Part shown: one piece after another, positions 38,335-51,229 of the stretch | Numbering within the stretch: position 1 is the first letter of the stretch | How the letters are laid out: each line of letters begins with the position of its first letter | Source: Fasciola hepatica | Taxonomy: Eukaryota > Platyhelminthes > Trematoda > Plagiorchiida > Fasciolidae | Reading direction: 5' to 3' | NCBI GenBank assembly: GCA_948099385.1 | Contig: CANUEZ040000168.1 | Coordinates: 1,489,501 to 1,553,500, forward strand | DNA length: 64,000 nt | Notes under the pieces: model-generated | What the model was told of the DNA's origin: nothing | The model's input: the letters and a program-made list of their open reading frames with translations, nothing else | Databases searched by the model: none | Made by a program: the position numbers and the translations under genes

Positions 38335-39856
38335 TTTGTCTAGATGTTCCACTCATTGTTGCTGAACAGATAACCTATGTATACTTTATAGTGGTTTGGA
38401 TTAAAAATAGGTGTATTACAGTTGATAATTTACTATCCGGTGTCTATTACTCGGTTATCAAATTTTATGCTGCCTTTGATCGTAGGATTTTGAATGCAAA
38501 TTCCGTAACAGTGTGGAAGGAACTTGCTACTGACTGCACCTTTTTGTGAGACAAAAACCGTCTAATGAAATTATTTTAATAACTCAAACGACCCATCCTA
38601 CGAAGCGTGACCCAAGTTACAATATTGGATCTTGGTAGTATTTGGCCTTCCGGCATACCACACACTGTCCGATTCTCACTGACCGCGTCCATTCGGAACA
38701 ATTTATCACTCTGCTTAGGACGGACAACCCAGCTGACTTTCAATCGAAGTGCGTTTTATTTAAGTAAGGTTCTTTGCACGTAGCTTACGTTCACCAATAG
38801 GTAGCCTGTTTGTGATAGACAATGTTTTGCGAGTCTCTTGTTAACAACCCGTGATCCAGTTTATTCCGACCATTTTAACCAGTATCCGACCGCGGTCTGT
38901 TCTCGTAAAAAAACTGGGTTATTCACCTAAGTGAAATTTCACCAACGTCGGACTCTACTTTGATCAAACAATGCTCTGACCAGTTTGATGAATAGAAATC
39001 ACAGTCACTTTGAACTTGTACGTACAGATCAGAACAAACCACTCCTACTTCTTTAGGAGTGCGAAACTTTTGGAAGATAAACAAAGTGCGACGTGAAACA
39101 AACCAATTCCTCGTTCAACAGTCGGAAGGGGACAGACTCGTCTTTTGAAAGACCTCGCTGGTGATGGCAGGAAGCAGCCCTGTCTAAGCACAACCGAAAA
39201 AGCATTAGATTCAAAGGCGCTAAAAATGTCTTATCTAGTCTTCCTGGGTTTGACTCTATATGCTGTCCACTACAAAGTCTAGTATCCCATTTTCGGAAGA
39301 TGCGTTTTTCGGACCGGATATCTCTTTGGTCAATAGGCTGAATGACTGATGAGCCACTTGGATTTCGGGATATGAGGAGAATTCTCCGATTCTCATCCGG
39401 CTGGTTAAATCTCATTCATTTCCATCACAGAGAAGAAGTGATCCATGCGCCTCGTGAAACTAATATTTGTATGATAGACACTTATACTCCAAACCACAAA
39501 AAGTGCGTATTCTCAAATCCGCCAAAGAAAAACTGGGGCATTTCATCAAGAGAAACATGACAAAACGTAGGGAGGTACACTGTACTGTTTTTTTTGTGTA
39601 AAGGAAGATCTTTTGATTTCAAACAGTTTGGATTCATATTGTAAAACACAAAGTTTATCTATGATTTACGGTGATAATAAACAGGATTTGCATGGGATTA
39701 GTCGATTGATGTACTTATCAGAATCGCTTGTGCTAATTGGCGGATCCCTTCTGATTCAGCTGAAATGTATGACTGATTACTAATGTAACGAACTTACTAA
39801 CTAATTCCTCAATGGGAGATTCAGCAGCGACCTGAAAGTCTAATTCCTGATTAGTA

Positions 39857-40001
39857 GCCCCTAATCACGCTGCTTTTGTCTTGTCTGGCTCGCGATGATC
39901 ACATTGATCTGCTAGCTTGCGAGTGTAGTGTTCTGGTACGAGATGGACACAACCTCGACCCATTGCCTCTTTGATAAAACTGATAGCTTCTAGTTCTCCT
40001 G
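39857..40001 (-). other. Coding-like stretch, unrecognised
   Basis: The minus strand after a caaaccccag acceptor-like site reads GELEAISFIKEAMGRGCVHL then VPEHYTRKLADQC, ending at TGA after 48 codons. The composition (charged and aromatic residues, His/Cys) is more protein-like than the shadow frames around it. I do not recognise a family. It may belong with the coding-like blocks at 40.5-40.94 kb on the same strand as exons or as parts of one decayed gene. Confidence 0.3.
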
Positions 40002-40509
40002 GGGTTTGCATAAAGTTCTCTCACCCCGCTGGACATAGGTCTTCCGAGTGTGCTTGTGCTTTCTATCCTAGCTGTTAACTGCATATTCAAACCCAAAATC
40101 CTATGACCTGTTTCTGAGGTACTGCAGAGAAAATGTCACTCAATACCTTCAACGCCAAAGATAAAGTCACCGACAAGACCGTCAAAAAGAGAGAGCAGAC
40201 GTGATTAGAAAACTTGACTCGTCACCTTATTCAAGTTGTCTAAACACATGGGAGTATTTAACCTACGCAAACAAAAGTGTCTCGTTCAACTCTATAAGAA
40301 TATTATCAAATGCCGGTAGGTTATATCGTTCTCTTTTGAGAGACGCATCAAAGTACTATGGATCTGTACACAGGCGAAGGGTTCTGGATTTCTGGATCTC
40401 GACCACCATCTGGACAACCAGTTCTGTTGGTTCATTAACCACGGCACTTGGAAGTAAAGGCCTCAGCTCCCAATGTAAGGTGTCTCTCCAGGCTACGGGT
40501 ACACTTTGC

Positions 40510-40944
40510 CTAGGTACGACCGCGAAAAGAGCACCAATAACCACGGATCGGAGCACCCTCCCAACGAAATGTACCATCTGAGGTTCGAAAACGGGAGCAA
40601 ACTGAGCCAGGCTCACCGATTTCTCTAATTGTAGTCAAATTGCCATAGTTATTCGTGATGAATACTAGATCTTGAATTGCCTGAAACCCCATCGTCAATT
40701 TCATTTCATCCTCCGTTATCAGAAATGTGTTCTTTCCTGTCTCATCAATCTTGGGGTTCTAGATTTGCAAAATGTTTCGGCCGAAGCCATCCTTTTATGT
40801 CCCATTTCAAACCTTGAGACCAGCGGTCTACTGTTATGATACCTGCGACACCAACCGGAAGTGTATTTACAGAGTCGCCCGAATCTATTTGAGTTCCATG
40901 GCATCTGTCGTCAATCATAAAGATTCCGAATAGTTCTTTTTTCC
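40510..40944 (-). pseudogene. Decayed coding-like region, unrecognised protein
   Basis: The minus strand starting near an acceptor-like cctaatag (40945-40952) reads ELFGIFMIDDRCHGTQIDSG, then VGVAGIITVDRWSQGLKWDI and RPKHFANLEPQ, before a stop near 40746. In a shifted frame it continues as ETGKNTFLITEDEMKLTMGF, QDLVFITNNYGNLTTIREIG, ending at RGYWCSFRGRT. Two adjacent frames that look coding and join logically at DE(T)G suggest one protein broken by a frameshift. No catalytic motif or known domain was recognised. It could be a pseudogene of a host gene or of a selfish element. Confidence 0.35.
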
Positions 40945-41774
40945 TATTAGGACATCCGAAACAGTTGACAAAATATTTAGTTTGTTATACGTTGTTTGCG
41001 GTTTTGACCAAAACTTAGTGACACTGACGGGCGAAATGATTGCGTTACCAACAGTCGGAACACAAATCCCCCAAGTGGGTCAGTCCAGGTTGCGTTCATT
41101 GTGCCCAGGGTTGCAGAATTTGCATATAAATTGCGTATTTCGTGTCACTGAGTTCGTTGTGTAAGATGAAGCTTTTGATCCACGGCAGCTTCTTCGCTTT
41201 TACAGATAATGGTACAAATTTTTAAATCCGGTTTGTACAGCAGTGAAATCATTTCGGTAAATGCTCCGTTCAACACATCTGTCTAGTATCAAACCAAATC
41301 TCATGCATTTGCACAAATTACTCGAAATAGTTAGAGTTTTCCGTGCGATAACACAGTCAACATCGCTAATTGTCCAAACTGTTCTTTGCGAAAGACTGTG
41401 GTTTTTCGGTTTTCGTTTGATTGACACAGACAGTATTCGCCCGTATTATGTACCTCGGTCTTGTTTTCACCCGAGTCTTAGCCGAAGTCAAACTAGGGTG
41501 TACTCAAATCTCGGTGGGCCTTATTTCCACGGCAGTGACTCAAAGTTACCTTTGGCAATACTTTGACTCCTAAAATAGACTCGTGATTACCGTAAAATAT
41601 CATTATTGGTAAGCCGTGATTCTGGTTCGTCATGTCCATTGGTTCTGGAGGTGATACAGAAAATGTTCATAGTGTTCGTCGTCGAACCACCTATGGGATT
41701 CATCCAGGTCCTGACTATTTGTTCCGTACTCTCCGTCTACAGATAGGAAGAAAGCTTCTTCAATTTTACACCAC

Positions 41775-41815
41775 TTGGTTTATCATATATATATATATAT
41801 ATATGATATAAACCA
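41775..41815. repeat. (AT)n microsatellite inside a perfect-looking palindrome
   Basis: An AT run flanked by ttggtttatc on the left and gatataaaccaa on the right, giving an inverted repeat around the run. Confidence 0.85.
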
Positions 41816-44205
41816 AAATTTGCATGGAATTATTCGGTTCATGTACTTTTCACAATCACTTCCTTTAGCCGAGTATACAACCGAGATCCAAGTCTTTAGT
41901 GATTCAGTGTGATTATTTTGAGTGACGTTCGAAATATTCTACATACTGTTACTTTTAGAGGGCACTATTTTCTCAGGGGACACGAGGTTCGGGATGGTTT
42001 TCAACGTTTCTAGAACATTTTGCAAACAGCTACTTCCGGAGGGTGTGACATTTCATAACCCTGACTGTGGTTGACTTGGGCACAATCCCACTAATCACAC
42101 ATTCCGAACGTGTTCGTTCTTCTCACGACATGTCCATTGTTCTGACTAGCAATTTCTTGATCATTCGTCAATCATATTCGATTACACCGAAGGTGGCTAA
42201 ATCGGTTTTCGATACATGATTCAACCAAGTTTGTTCCAGCCTGAAAATTTTGAGTTCAAACTCCTTGTGCTATTTAGTTATAGTGTACAGCTATTGGACA
42301 CGAAAGACTTTTGCAGAAAATATCACTTCGACGATATTTCCCAGAGGATCGCTCGTACATCTCTCTGCAGTTTTCTAAAGTCATCTGTTTTTGCCTTCTC
42401 AGTCGGGAAACATGGACTTGTTTAAATTATTGATGCGCGTTAGTCATAAAGAGGTGGCAGTCACTACTGCCATGTGATTCGAAAACCAGCCTAGTTGTTC
42501 ACATGGTCCGGTGCGAATGAGCAAATGCGCGTGATTATGCTGACTATTATCCTTAAACCTTCACAATTCAAGAAATACACAGACGATAAGCAGCTGGTTT
42601 CCATTGCGAATTTCGAGGTGGGAACTAGAGGTTCCTTTATCAAGACACATAAGCATACGTCTGCATAAGCAAACACGGTATTAGATGTACACTGCCACAT
42701 TCATCAGGTGTTTACCTTATATATTTCCCTAAATATCAGCTGAATATGAAAAGTTCAGATAGTTCTAGAATGCATAGTTTGTGCACCGTTACTTGAAGTT
42801 GTCATCAGAACAGTAATCCACTCTTATTTTACCTGAAGCACTCCAACTGAATGAGAGAGCTGTTTCCTTGCTCTGGCTAGAAGTAAGTTACTTGTTTTCT
42901 TTCTCGAGATATTGCACACACCCAGATACATCTCAATTGTACCGAGTCAACCAACTCGTCAGACTGGGAACTTTTTTGTGATTTGCCAGTAGCCACGATC
43001 AATTATCGATTCTCAATGTCATTCTCGTCCGTTGATGTTTCACTTTCATGAATTATCACAGCACTTACAGGGATTTCCATCCATCCCGTATCCTATTGGT
43101 TAGATAGCGGCGGTTCTGCTGCGTAGAATGAAAATACGGGTTTTTTGAATGAATGCATGGATCTGATTGGAGAAACTAAACCGCATAGATTTCAAAAGTC
43201 ACACAAATGCAACCAAACCTTTTCAGTCTCCAGAATGAGACTCTTAAAGGATTTTGAGTGATTGTGCTAAATGCAGGACACGTACCCGTATTGTCAGCTA
43301 CCGATTTAATCCAACCATGGACGAACAAAGCTGATCTAATGGAACCAGAGGTCGAGCTAAACAACAATCCAAACGAGTTAGAACAAATTCATGATTCTCG
43401 TACTGGACTCATTGTGTATTCATGCACCTCTGATCATCTATCTATGGATGTGGATAGCAGGATAGGTTGAAAACGTCTGCTCATCCACTGACATTCAAGG
43501 TAGTCAAAAGCGGCCGCACCAAAAGAAAAAGTACTGTTGTGGTTGCTGATAATCAATGAGTAGGTTTGAAATAAGTCACCAACAAGATTCATCGAACGCC
43601 CTACACCGTAAACTGTGAATCACTAATTGATAACCATGTGCATAAACAGTGAAAAAAATTTTTCCAACTAAAAACTGATCACAAACCCATGAATGTATGG
43701 CTGAAACACTTCAAATGCGATTATCGTTGTCGAGGCTATGCATATCTGTTGCCACTTATGTACGTCTGCGGTGAACCAACAGCTGCACATGAAATAAGTT
43801 TTAACCAACATTCCCGTTGTGCTTCGATTTCGAACAAACGAGGACGATAAAAATTAGAATCAGATGAGTATAAGAAAAGCCGCTGAGTTTCTCGATAGAT
43901 TAAGTTAAGGACTGTTTTTAGCAACGAGGATCATTCGCGCCACTGTTTCTTGGATGGTCACATATTTCTTTGTGAAAACCTATGGAATGCGTCTTTGAAG
44001 TCAAAAACGTCCCTGTACAGTAATAGTAAAAGCATCTCGTGCACATAGCAACCCGATACGCAGCACCTATCCGTTATTAGTGCCTTGCAAGCTATTTTGG
44101 TTGGGGCCTGCCAACATTTTCGTTTGTGACAGACTTGATGACACAACGAAATGATGTCCTTATTGTTCAGCGAACCTCAGTGGAGATTTCCTAAAAATTC
44201 GGATG

Positions 44206-44207
<2 letters not shown>

Positions 44208-44268
<61 letters not shown>
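44208..44268. repeat. (AT)n microsatellite
   Basis: Uninterrupted AT run of about 60 nt, followed by gtatgtatatg-type degenerate units. Confidence 0.95.
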
Positions 44269-44269
<1 letters not shown>

Positions 44270-46406
44270 GTATGTATATGAATGTATTTGTAGCGACTCA
44301 AATAGTTTGCCGTTTCCCATCCTCTACAAGTGAAATATCTCATGAGTTACTTTCACGCATTTGTTTTCAGTGATCAGTTTTGTAAACATTCTGTCGTGAG
44401 GATGTGAATGTTTACAAATCGGTCCAATTTTTGAAGTCGCCTAAGTTTTCAGTTTCGGAAAACGATGTTGTAGTGGTACTATATGTTATGGAGAAAAATT
44501 TATGCAACCTACAAGCGAAATTCATTCACACTACCTCCGTCTCTTAGAGCCTCGAATCCGTTATACTATTTTGATCCCAACATGTGATAGCCAATAGCTC
44601 CCGTGGTCGTTTCTTTGTATCATTTGAACAGTCGCTATTCCGTGATATTTGTTTACGTGCGATCAAGGTAGCCCTAAGTCTTCTGGCCGAGAAGTTTGGT
44701 GAAACTATACTCGACATTCGGTGGCAACAAATGACTTTGCTTGATGAAAGTCAATAACTTACTTCAACCATTATTGTTTGAATCTGCTCTCTTCTAGTAA
44801 TCAGTCCAATGCTACCATCACGATATCATCTCAGTTCTGACAAGCAGCATGTGCCAGCTGTGGCACACGTTCAATCGGTTCCCCTAAAAGTCAGACTCTG
44901 AAGGAACTACAAAATGAGTTACTGGACTCAATCTACGGAATTATTTGATAGTCCTTTGACAAATTTCTGTAGAACATAGCCACAGTGATAAAATTTCAGA
45001 TGCAAATGGAGCATCTCCACTCCGGTGGACGTTATTTTTTTAAAAACAATTAGAGAAAATAAATCTCTACTAAACTGTCTGGCACCAAAATGCAGCCGGA
45101 ATCATTTATTTAAGATTAACTAATGTTGTCACCTCCTATGATTCGAGTCATGCCACTTATCAGGTAAACTTATCAAAGCAGGATGAATGTAACGGGCCTC
45201 TGAAGTGCGCAATTTGCCACATGTGCAGTTATTTTCAAGATTCGCGTCCTACAGATTTGTTTCGGGATCAGCTCACCAAGATCCCACAACGTCCAGCCCT
45301 TGTACACGTTTTGTAAGAAGTATTTTCTTCACATCCAAACACGTACTAGAGTGGAAAAACTATATATTATTCTGAACTGGCTAAAATCTCTGTGATTTCT
45401 GTTTTTTCGAATAATTTTCCTGGCCTGTTGGAGATAGAATCCACTAAATTGGTGATACAATCAGCGGTTAACCCCTTACCTCATAACATACCTCTCATTA
45501 TTCTCTTAAGGTCATTGTGGGAAAATTTCACAAATTAGCTGCTCAGTACTGAGAAACAAATACCCATCCATAATCAAAATTGGGCTGAAAGGAGGTATTT
45601 GTAAAAAGGTCACCTTCGAAGAGTCCAAAAATATACTAAATGACTGGAGAATGGAATGACCTACTGGGAAAAATTAGTGCAACCCTTGTGAGCTATCACT
45701 AGCAAGATCTTTCTACAAATCAGTTTTCTATCCCAAAAAACCAGTTCGAAAACACTCGAAAACACTTCAGAAGTGAACATAATGGACTCGTCCTAACTAG
45801 AATTTCTTTCATTACACGACTTTCACAGGATTCGTCTCACTTTATTGCAGCACAAATATCAGATGCAATAGTTGATGCAAAGTCATTGTCCGTGGGAGGG
45901 AGAAAATCTAGGCCACATATAGAGTTTCTGTGCTGATTACACACCACACAATCATTGGTGAAGTAAATAGATCCCAAAAATGCGACACAATGCAGTTTGA
46001 ATTTCTCCAGGAACTGAGGATGTGATGTCCTTTGTTGAGCACTTGATTCCGGTTCCACGTCAGCTAAGTGCTAAACCAACTCACTCTTCTTTATCCTTCT
46101 TCGTATGAACGAATAGGAATATCCTGGGGGATCTTCTGAGTGAATCGGTGCGAGTAACTTACGGTATTTTCTCTTACTGTCTTGCTGATTAAATCATCAT
46201 CTACTTTGGACTCAGTGATTTTGGAACAGAATATCTCAATATTTACACGGTGAATTACTTTTCTTTCCCTAAGAACTCTCCGGGAAATATCTGTCAAGGT
46301 GGTATGGCAAAAAGCTATTAACTCCACCCCTTGACTAATGGCAAGATCACGAAATTGGCTTACAAACGCAACAACCTCTGTCTTTGCCACATTTTCTTGT
46401 AATACT

Positions 46407-46525
46407 GTAGTGCGCAGGCTGCTGAGACCCGCGTGAGTGTTCAATTTTTTACAAGTGTAGGATCATGCTAATGCACTCAACGAGCCTTTGTGCTCGTGGA
46501 GTTTTCTGTTATTGCTTTTTTGTAG
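46407..46525 (+). repeat. Dispersed repeat, copy 1
   Basis: Shares actgt.gtgcgcagg, gtgtag.atc.tgct.atgcact and tttgtgctcgtg.agtttt in order with 62586-62703. Class unknown; no motif explains it. Confidence 0.6.
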
Positions 46526-47089
46526 ATCGAATACAAGCAACCTTCCCACGGAAGAAAGCTGGTCCTTGCATACCACAATACTCAGGGTAGTGTTAGTGAA
46601 TAGCTTCCACACCATACGTGATTTATGAACAAATTTATCTCAAGCTGTTCATTTTGAGTGCAGATATGGACCTCTGCTTTATCAAAAAGGGAGGACTGGT
46701 ATGAGATTCAAGGCGCCCAGTTGCTACAGGGAAGTGGAAGTGAGCAAAAGCCAGATTTAGAAGAAAATTTCTAGAATAAAAATAGTTATTTGTAGCTTGC
46801 TGAAGACTCTCGATCAGTATATCGCTGGAAGAAACATTTCGATGAAAATTCAAAGGGCATTTAATGACTTTTTTGAGTGGTGCTTCCGGCGAACCTACGA
46901 GTGCGTAAAAATTGTAGAGGTTCTTAGAACTGAATTTAAATGTTTCGCGTGTAGAATAACTTCTACTATGTGCAGTGCCTCTACAGAACAAAAATATGAT
47001 ATTACCCCCTTGGAAGATCGATATGCTTTTTCATAATCAAGAGGAACGTGCAGGAGATCGCATCATTTGAAACAGTAAATGAAATGATG

Positions 47090-47630
47090 TGAAATTCAGT
47101 GATGAGAAAAAGTTCAGTTTACGCCACCATGGTGGGATCACTTTCTACTGGCACGATTTTAGGAAAAGCATGCTGAACTTTAACCTTTGAACCTTCGGTG
47201 ATGGCTGTGTGACGGTGTGCTTTACAGTTCTTGTGGATGAGCAGCGGACAGCTGGCTCATACATAACAAAGTTAGGTGATTTTTGCCCCGGAAGATTCTA
47301 GGAAATTGGCTAATCCCCATGAAATTTGAACAATGTAACGCGGCCATCCGTAGGGTCGTCATCACCGGAATGCGACGACTGAATCGGAACATCAATTACC
47401 GTGGGCTGGCTCACTCCTAGTTCAGACGAGAATCGAATTAAAATTTCTAGAATCTACTAGGGAATTGAAGAGCTGTCGGCCCTTTGAACTAGTTGAAGTC
47501 AACTATCCTCAATGAATGTGACAGTGCAGAACTTGAAACCATCAGAAGTACAACTGGAAGCATCTGTAGACGTTGTATTTCATTCATCACCACCAAAAGA
47601 CAGCGTGATAGGTAGCCAGCTACTTTTTTG
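47090..47630 (+). mobile_element. Tc1/mariner-type transposase relic
   Basis: The plus strand at 47102 onward reads FSDEKKFSLRHHGG..FYWHDFRK, matching the FSDEKKFNLDGPDG..YYWHD signature around the first catalytic Asp of Tc1-like DDE transposases. Further on, in other frames, come LKSTILNEC and RRCISFI.TK, resembling the C-terminal LK..I..EW..RR...VI..KG block near 47.50-47.59 kb. The middle is full of stops and shifts. I saw no terminal inverted repeats at either end. A decayed transposase fragment is the best reading; the exact subfamily is uncertain. Confidence 0.6.
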
Positions 47631-50442
47631 CCATAGAGTACTACGCTTGGGTTTAATAGCATTCTGCATTTTTGAGGCACTTTTTCCAGGGCGAATCGAT
47701 ATATCTGTCTCATGCTTCAGATCTATGCAGATATCTGTTGTAGCAGTGAGATGACACAGAAGCATACTTAATTTGGTCAACCTAAGTGGTTTGGTTCAAG
47801 CTTTGTTGCAGAGAAATAGGGTGGGTTTGATAGCACCTCGTGGGCCACAATTCGTGATTCTTGGCACTGAGAGATTGTATTCCGTGGACGTGTAATTCTC
47901 GATACAGAACTTCTTCGGTTCTGAAGTCACTTGACTCCATCCTCAAAGTGATTAAGTTTTATAAAATTCAGGAAGGAAGATTTTACTACAAATAAAACAC
48001 ATTTGAACTCACCTTTTGCGGCACCTTTATATAGCATTTCCATCCCCATTCATTGAAAATCACTAAGTATTCCCAAACTACAGAGAACAGCTTTAAGTGA
48101 TGTTCATCAGGTAATTACAGCTTTAATCGATAAGCTACTGTGAGAGCCAAGATGCCCTTCTCCTCAGCAGTGTGAAAATCCAATCCCAGCTTGCTATCTT
48201 TGGGTAGGAATTAGGATTCCTTTTGATGAAACGTTGGTTAATTAAATGAAACTTCAGTTCTGTTCCTTTAGCCACTTCGGCTAATACAAAGTCGGATACA
48301 CGCCTGCTAATTACCTTGGCATTTGGTTGTGCTCTTTGGTGTCTCTAACCCCAAGTGAGTAAAGTGAAACCCAGCGCATGCTCCTAGTCCACTGGTCAAA
48401 ATGATGTAACGGAGAGACTGCTTCGGATGACAATCGCAGTCAATGAGCTGCGAATTGTTGATTTGGGTAACATTCATTGCAAAATCCTGTAAGCTGTTCA
48501 CAGAAAAAGCCGGATCTGGTAACTTAAATGTCTTCTTTAGCAAGTTAGTCTTGAATTCAGCAAATGTGATACTAAATTCCTAGTACTTCACAGGAATTGC
48601 GTTAAAAAAATCACACCCTAAACAGTGGTAATTGCACCATGCATTCTACACACGACGACCCCTTTTGTAAGGTGCAGGGTTTGACATAAGACACTCATTG
48701 GGTGCTCTTCCAAATGGATGTAATGTGGGCAGCTTGGGTAACTCAAATTGGTGTACGTGAAATGGAGTTCACATACGCAACAATACGTCTTTCAGCAACT
48801 CACAACGGACCGAGGTGCACCAGCCATAGCACTCAAACATTAGTTATAGGATGGAATAGGCTTTATTTTTGAACCAACCTGGTTCAATGGCCGCCTTGTA
48901 CATTCCAACCCCGGGTCGAAACTTACTTCCACGTAGAAGCTAACATTTGTTTCACTTATTCTAAATTGAACAAGGGTCGATATGGCTGTAAAGCGCTTAG
49001 ATTCGAAAAATTATGTTACAACCTCAAGAAAGCCGTACAGTGTTTCACTTATTCTCCAATGAGGAATAAAATAACCATACTCCACGACGAGCCGCTCCTA
49101 ATGAAGGATGAACTATATATATTCATAGTTAGGAAAAGTTGAGGTGACCAACACTGATCAGTCTTTTCGATACTTCTCTCCAGGCGAGTACTGTACACTT
49201 GCTAAATTTTGGCTCTGCCCAAAAATATAATCCAGAGTATTGAAGTGTAAGCACAGTAACTGAAATCAAAATCTGAATAATCCCATTTCGTTATATTTAG
49301 AAAATACGAATAGCGAACAATCACGTTGTCGGTAACATCATCCTCATGGCTAGAACAGTTAAACTTATGGGTTGGAAACGAGTAAATTTTAACAGACAAT
49401 GAGCATAGTTTAAGCTTTTCTAAGCCATAGATTTAAAATATGTTTCCATCGCATTTTTGTGAGCAGATACAACACCAGGATCACCAGTCCCGTGTACGTG
49501 GCCCAAGTCACGTTGATCTTTGGGCACAGGAGCTGTAGTGTATTAATGAACTGTATTTCCTACAGTACCCCAACATGGCACCTCGGATTAAGAGAGCTCA
49601 TCGGACAGGCGGGTGCCTGCGGTGGTCAAACGGTTATCATGGTGAGCTTTGGACCGTCCCCGCCGGTCACTTCTCAATTTCAAAGCCTTTGCCTATTGGA
49701 GGCTTTCTTCGTCACTTATTATACAGGGTGTTCTTTGGGACTGGGTAAACCTCTGGTGCTTCGAATATCCAATATTACTGCTAAAAGCGGTAGCAGTTAT
49801 TAACTGTCCACTTTTTCCGAATCCACTCCAGAAACATTTTGTGGCATTGCCCGCTTGAGAAAATGCAAAAGACAATGGAATTTGAAAATATTGCACGCGA
49901 ATGCCTTATTTCTAGCCACGAAGTTCTCAGACAAAGCTACCTACGTAAATCGAGTTGACCTTTACTATTATTTAGGCCTACACGAACTCATTCATTGAAA
50001 GTAAACGAGCCATGTTAGTCAATTTAGCAGAGCTTCTGTATGGTACATAAATAGATTACAGATTAAAAGAAATAAAGAGTGCATTATTTTTCAAGGATGA
50101 CACTGTTCAGATGCAGTTTTTGGCGACACATTCTAATTTGTCTGCGTGATGAAGGATGTGAACACTAAATCACGGAACATGCTCTCCTACGATTTATCAT
50201 CGTTATACCCAAATATATTTGTGGCCAAAACTGTAGCCTTTGTTGGTGAATAATTGGCAGCAGCTCACATAGAAAAAGGTTAGCAAGTTGACGTGCAACT
50301 TCAGTTTGAAAGAAGTATCTATACACAAAACGATAGAATTGGCAATAGGATCTCCACCTGGTCCGGTGCTTGTGAACATATTCGGGTAAAAGTTATAAGT
50401 TCACACGTTGAATAAAATTATCACCAACTTGCCTAATTATAG

Positions 50443-50583
50443 AAGGTGCTTCGGCGACATTTGTCTGGTGTCCCCATTCATAACGCAGAAGATATGCTAC
50501 AGGAGTCCAACGAAGCCCATCCGAATTCACTGTTTACGCTGCTAATGGAACAGGAAGGTGCACTTCCGTTCACTGACATCCTC
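50443..50583 (+). other. Exon-like segment of an unrecognised gene
   Basis: Acceptor-like taattatag and donor-like CTC|gtaaga bracket exactly 47 codons open in phase 0, reading KVLRRHLSGVPIHNAEDMLQ, then SNEAHPNSLFTLLMEQEGAL and PFTDIL. The composition is protein-like, with an acidic helix-like centre. I could not connect it to convincing neighbouring exons; candidates at 49551-49640 and 49730-49860 are weak. It may be a lone exon, a relic or chance. Confidence 0.3.
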
Positions 50584-51229
50584 GTAAGACAAGCTGCAGG
50601 CGGATCAGTAGAAAGCAGTATTTGCCAAGAATAAATGATTTCATTTGAATGTGAACCACGGCTGAGTACGTTCTCACTTTTAGGTATCGCATGATCGACT
50701 GGAGCACCAGCTCACTAAGGACCAATCCGTTGACTAATGAATTTGTTTTCCTCATCATTGAAAAGTACGTTTAACTACAGTCTCACATTTCAACATGCCT
50801 GATTTGGCCACTCTTAGTAGTTCGGTTCAAAAGTAATTGCGAAACCTTATGATGGGTTTAATAGCAGTTTGTGCACCAAATAGAGGCCAGTCTAGCTGGT
50901 CTGACTCATTTTTTGTTGTCGCGGTCTTAGGCAAAGCGTGGACTGAATCACTGTAGCACAATCAGTATCAGATACCTAAAATGACATGTAACACCGGATA
51001 GCCTTCAAGATCACATGAATTGGAGGATATTTTTAGGCGCATCTGATTTCTCAACTTGGTTTGTAAATCAGCATGGTAACAGTTCTCCTGTGAGATGCGA
51101 CAAGGTGAAATGTTGTGCTTGAATTGATATTTTATAATTGTTATCGAGAATAACATCAAGCGGGTATTTACAAGACCACTCTGTCCGAAAAGAACAACAT
51201 ATTCCCTTTCTAACCCTAATTATATAATA

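Larger units (their letters stand above)
41000..46406. other. Intergenic region with microsatellites only
   Basis: Besides the two AT runs listed separately, only short frames without motifs are visible. A minus-strand frame at 45837-46058 and another at 46091-46444 look somewhat protein-like but could not be assigned. Confidence 0.45.

Noticed and set aside
45837..46058. Minus-strand frame with ICGLDFLP that faintly recalls the end of an LTR-retroelement protease
   Set aside because: No active-site D-S/T-G, no reverse transcriptase downstream and no LTRs nearby.
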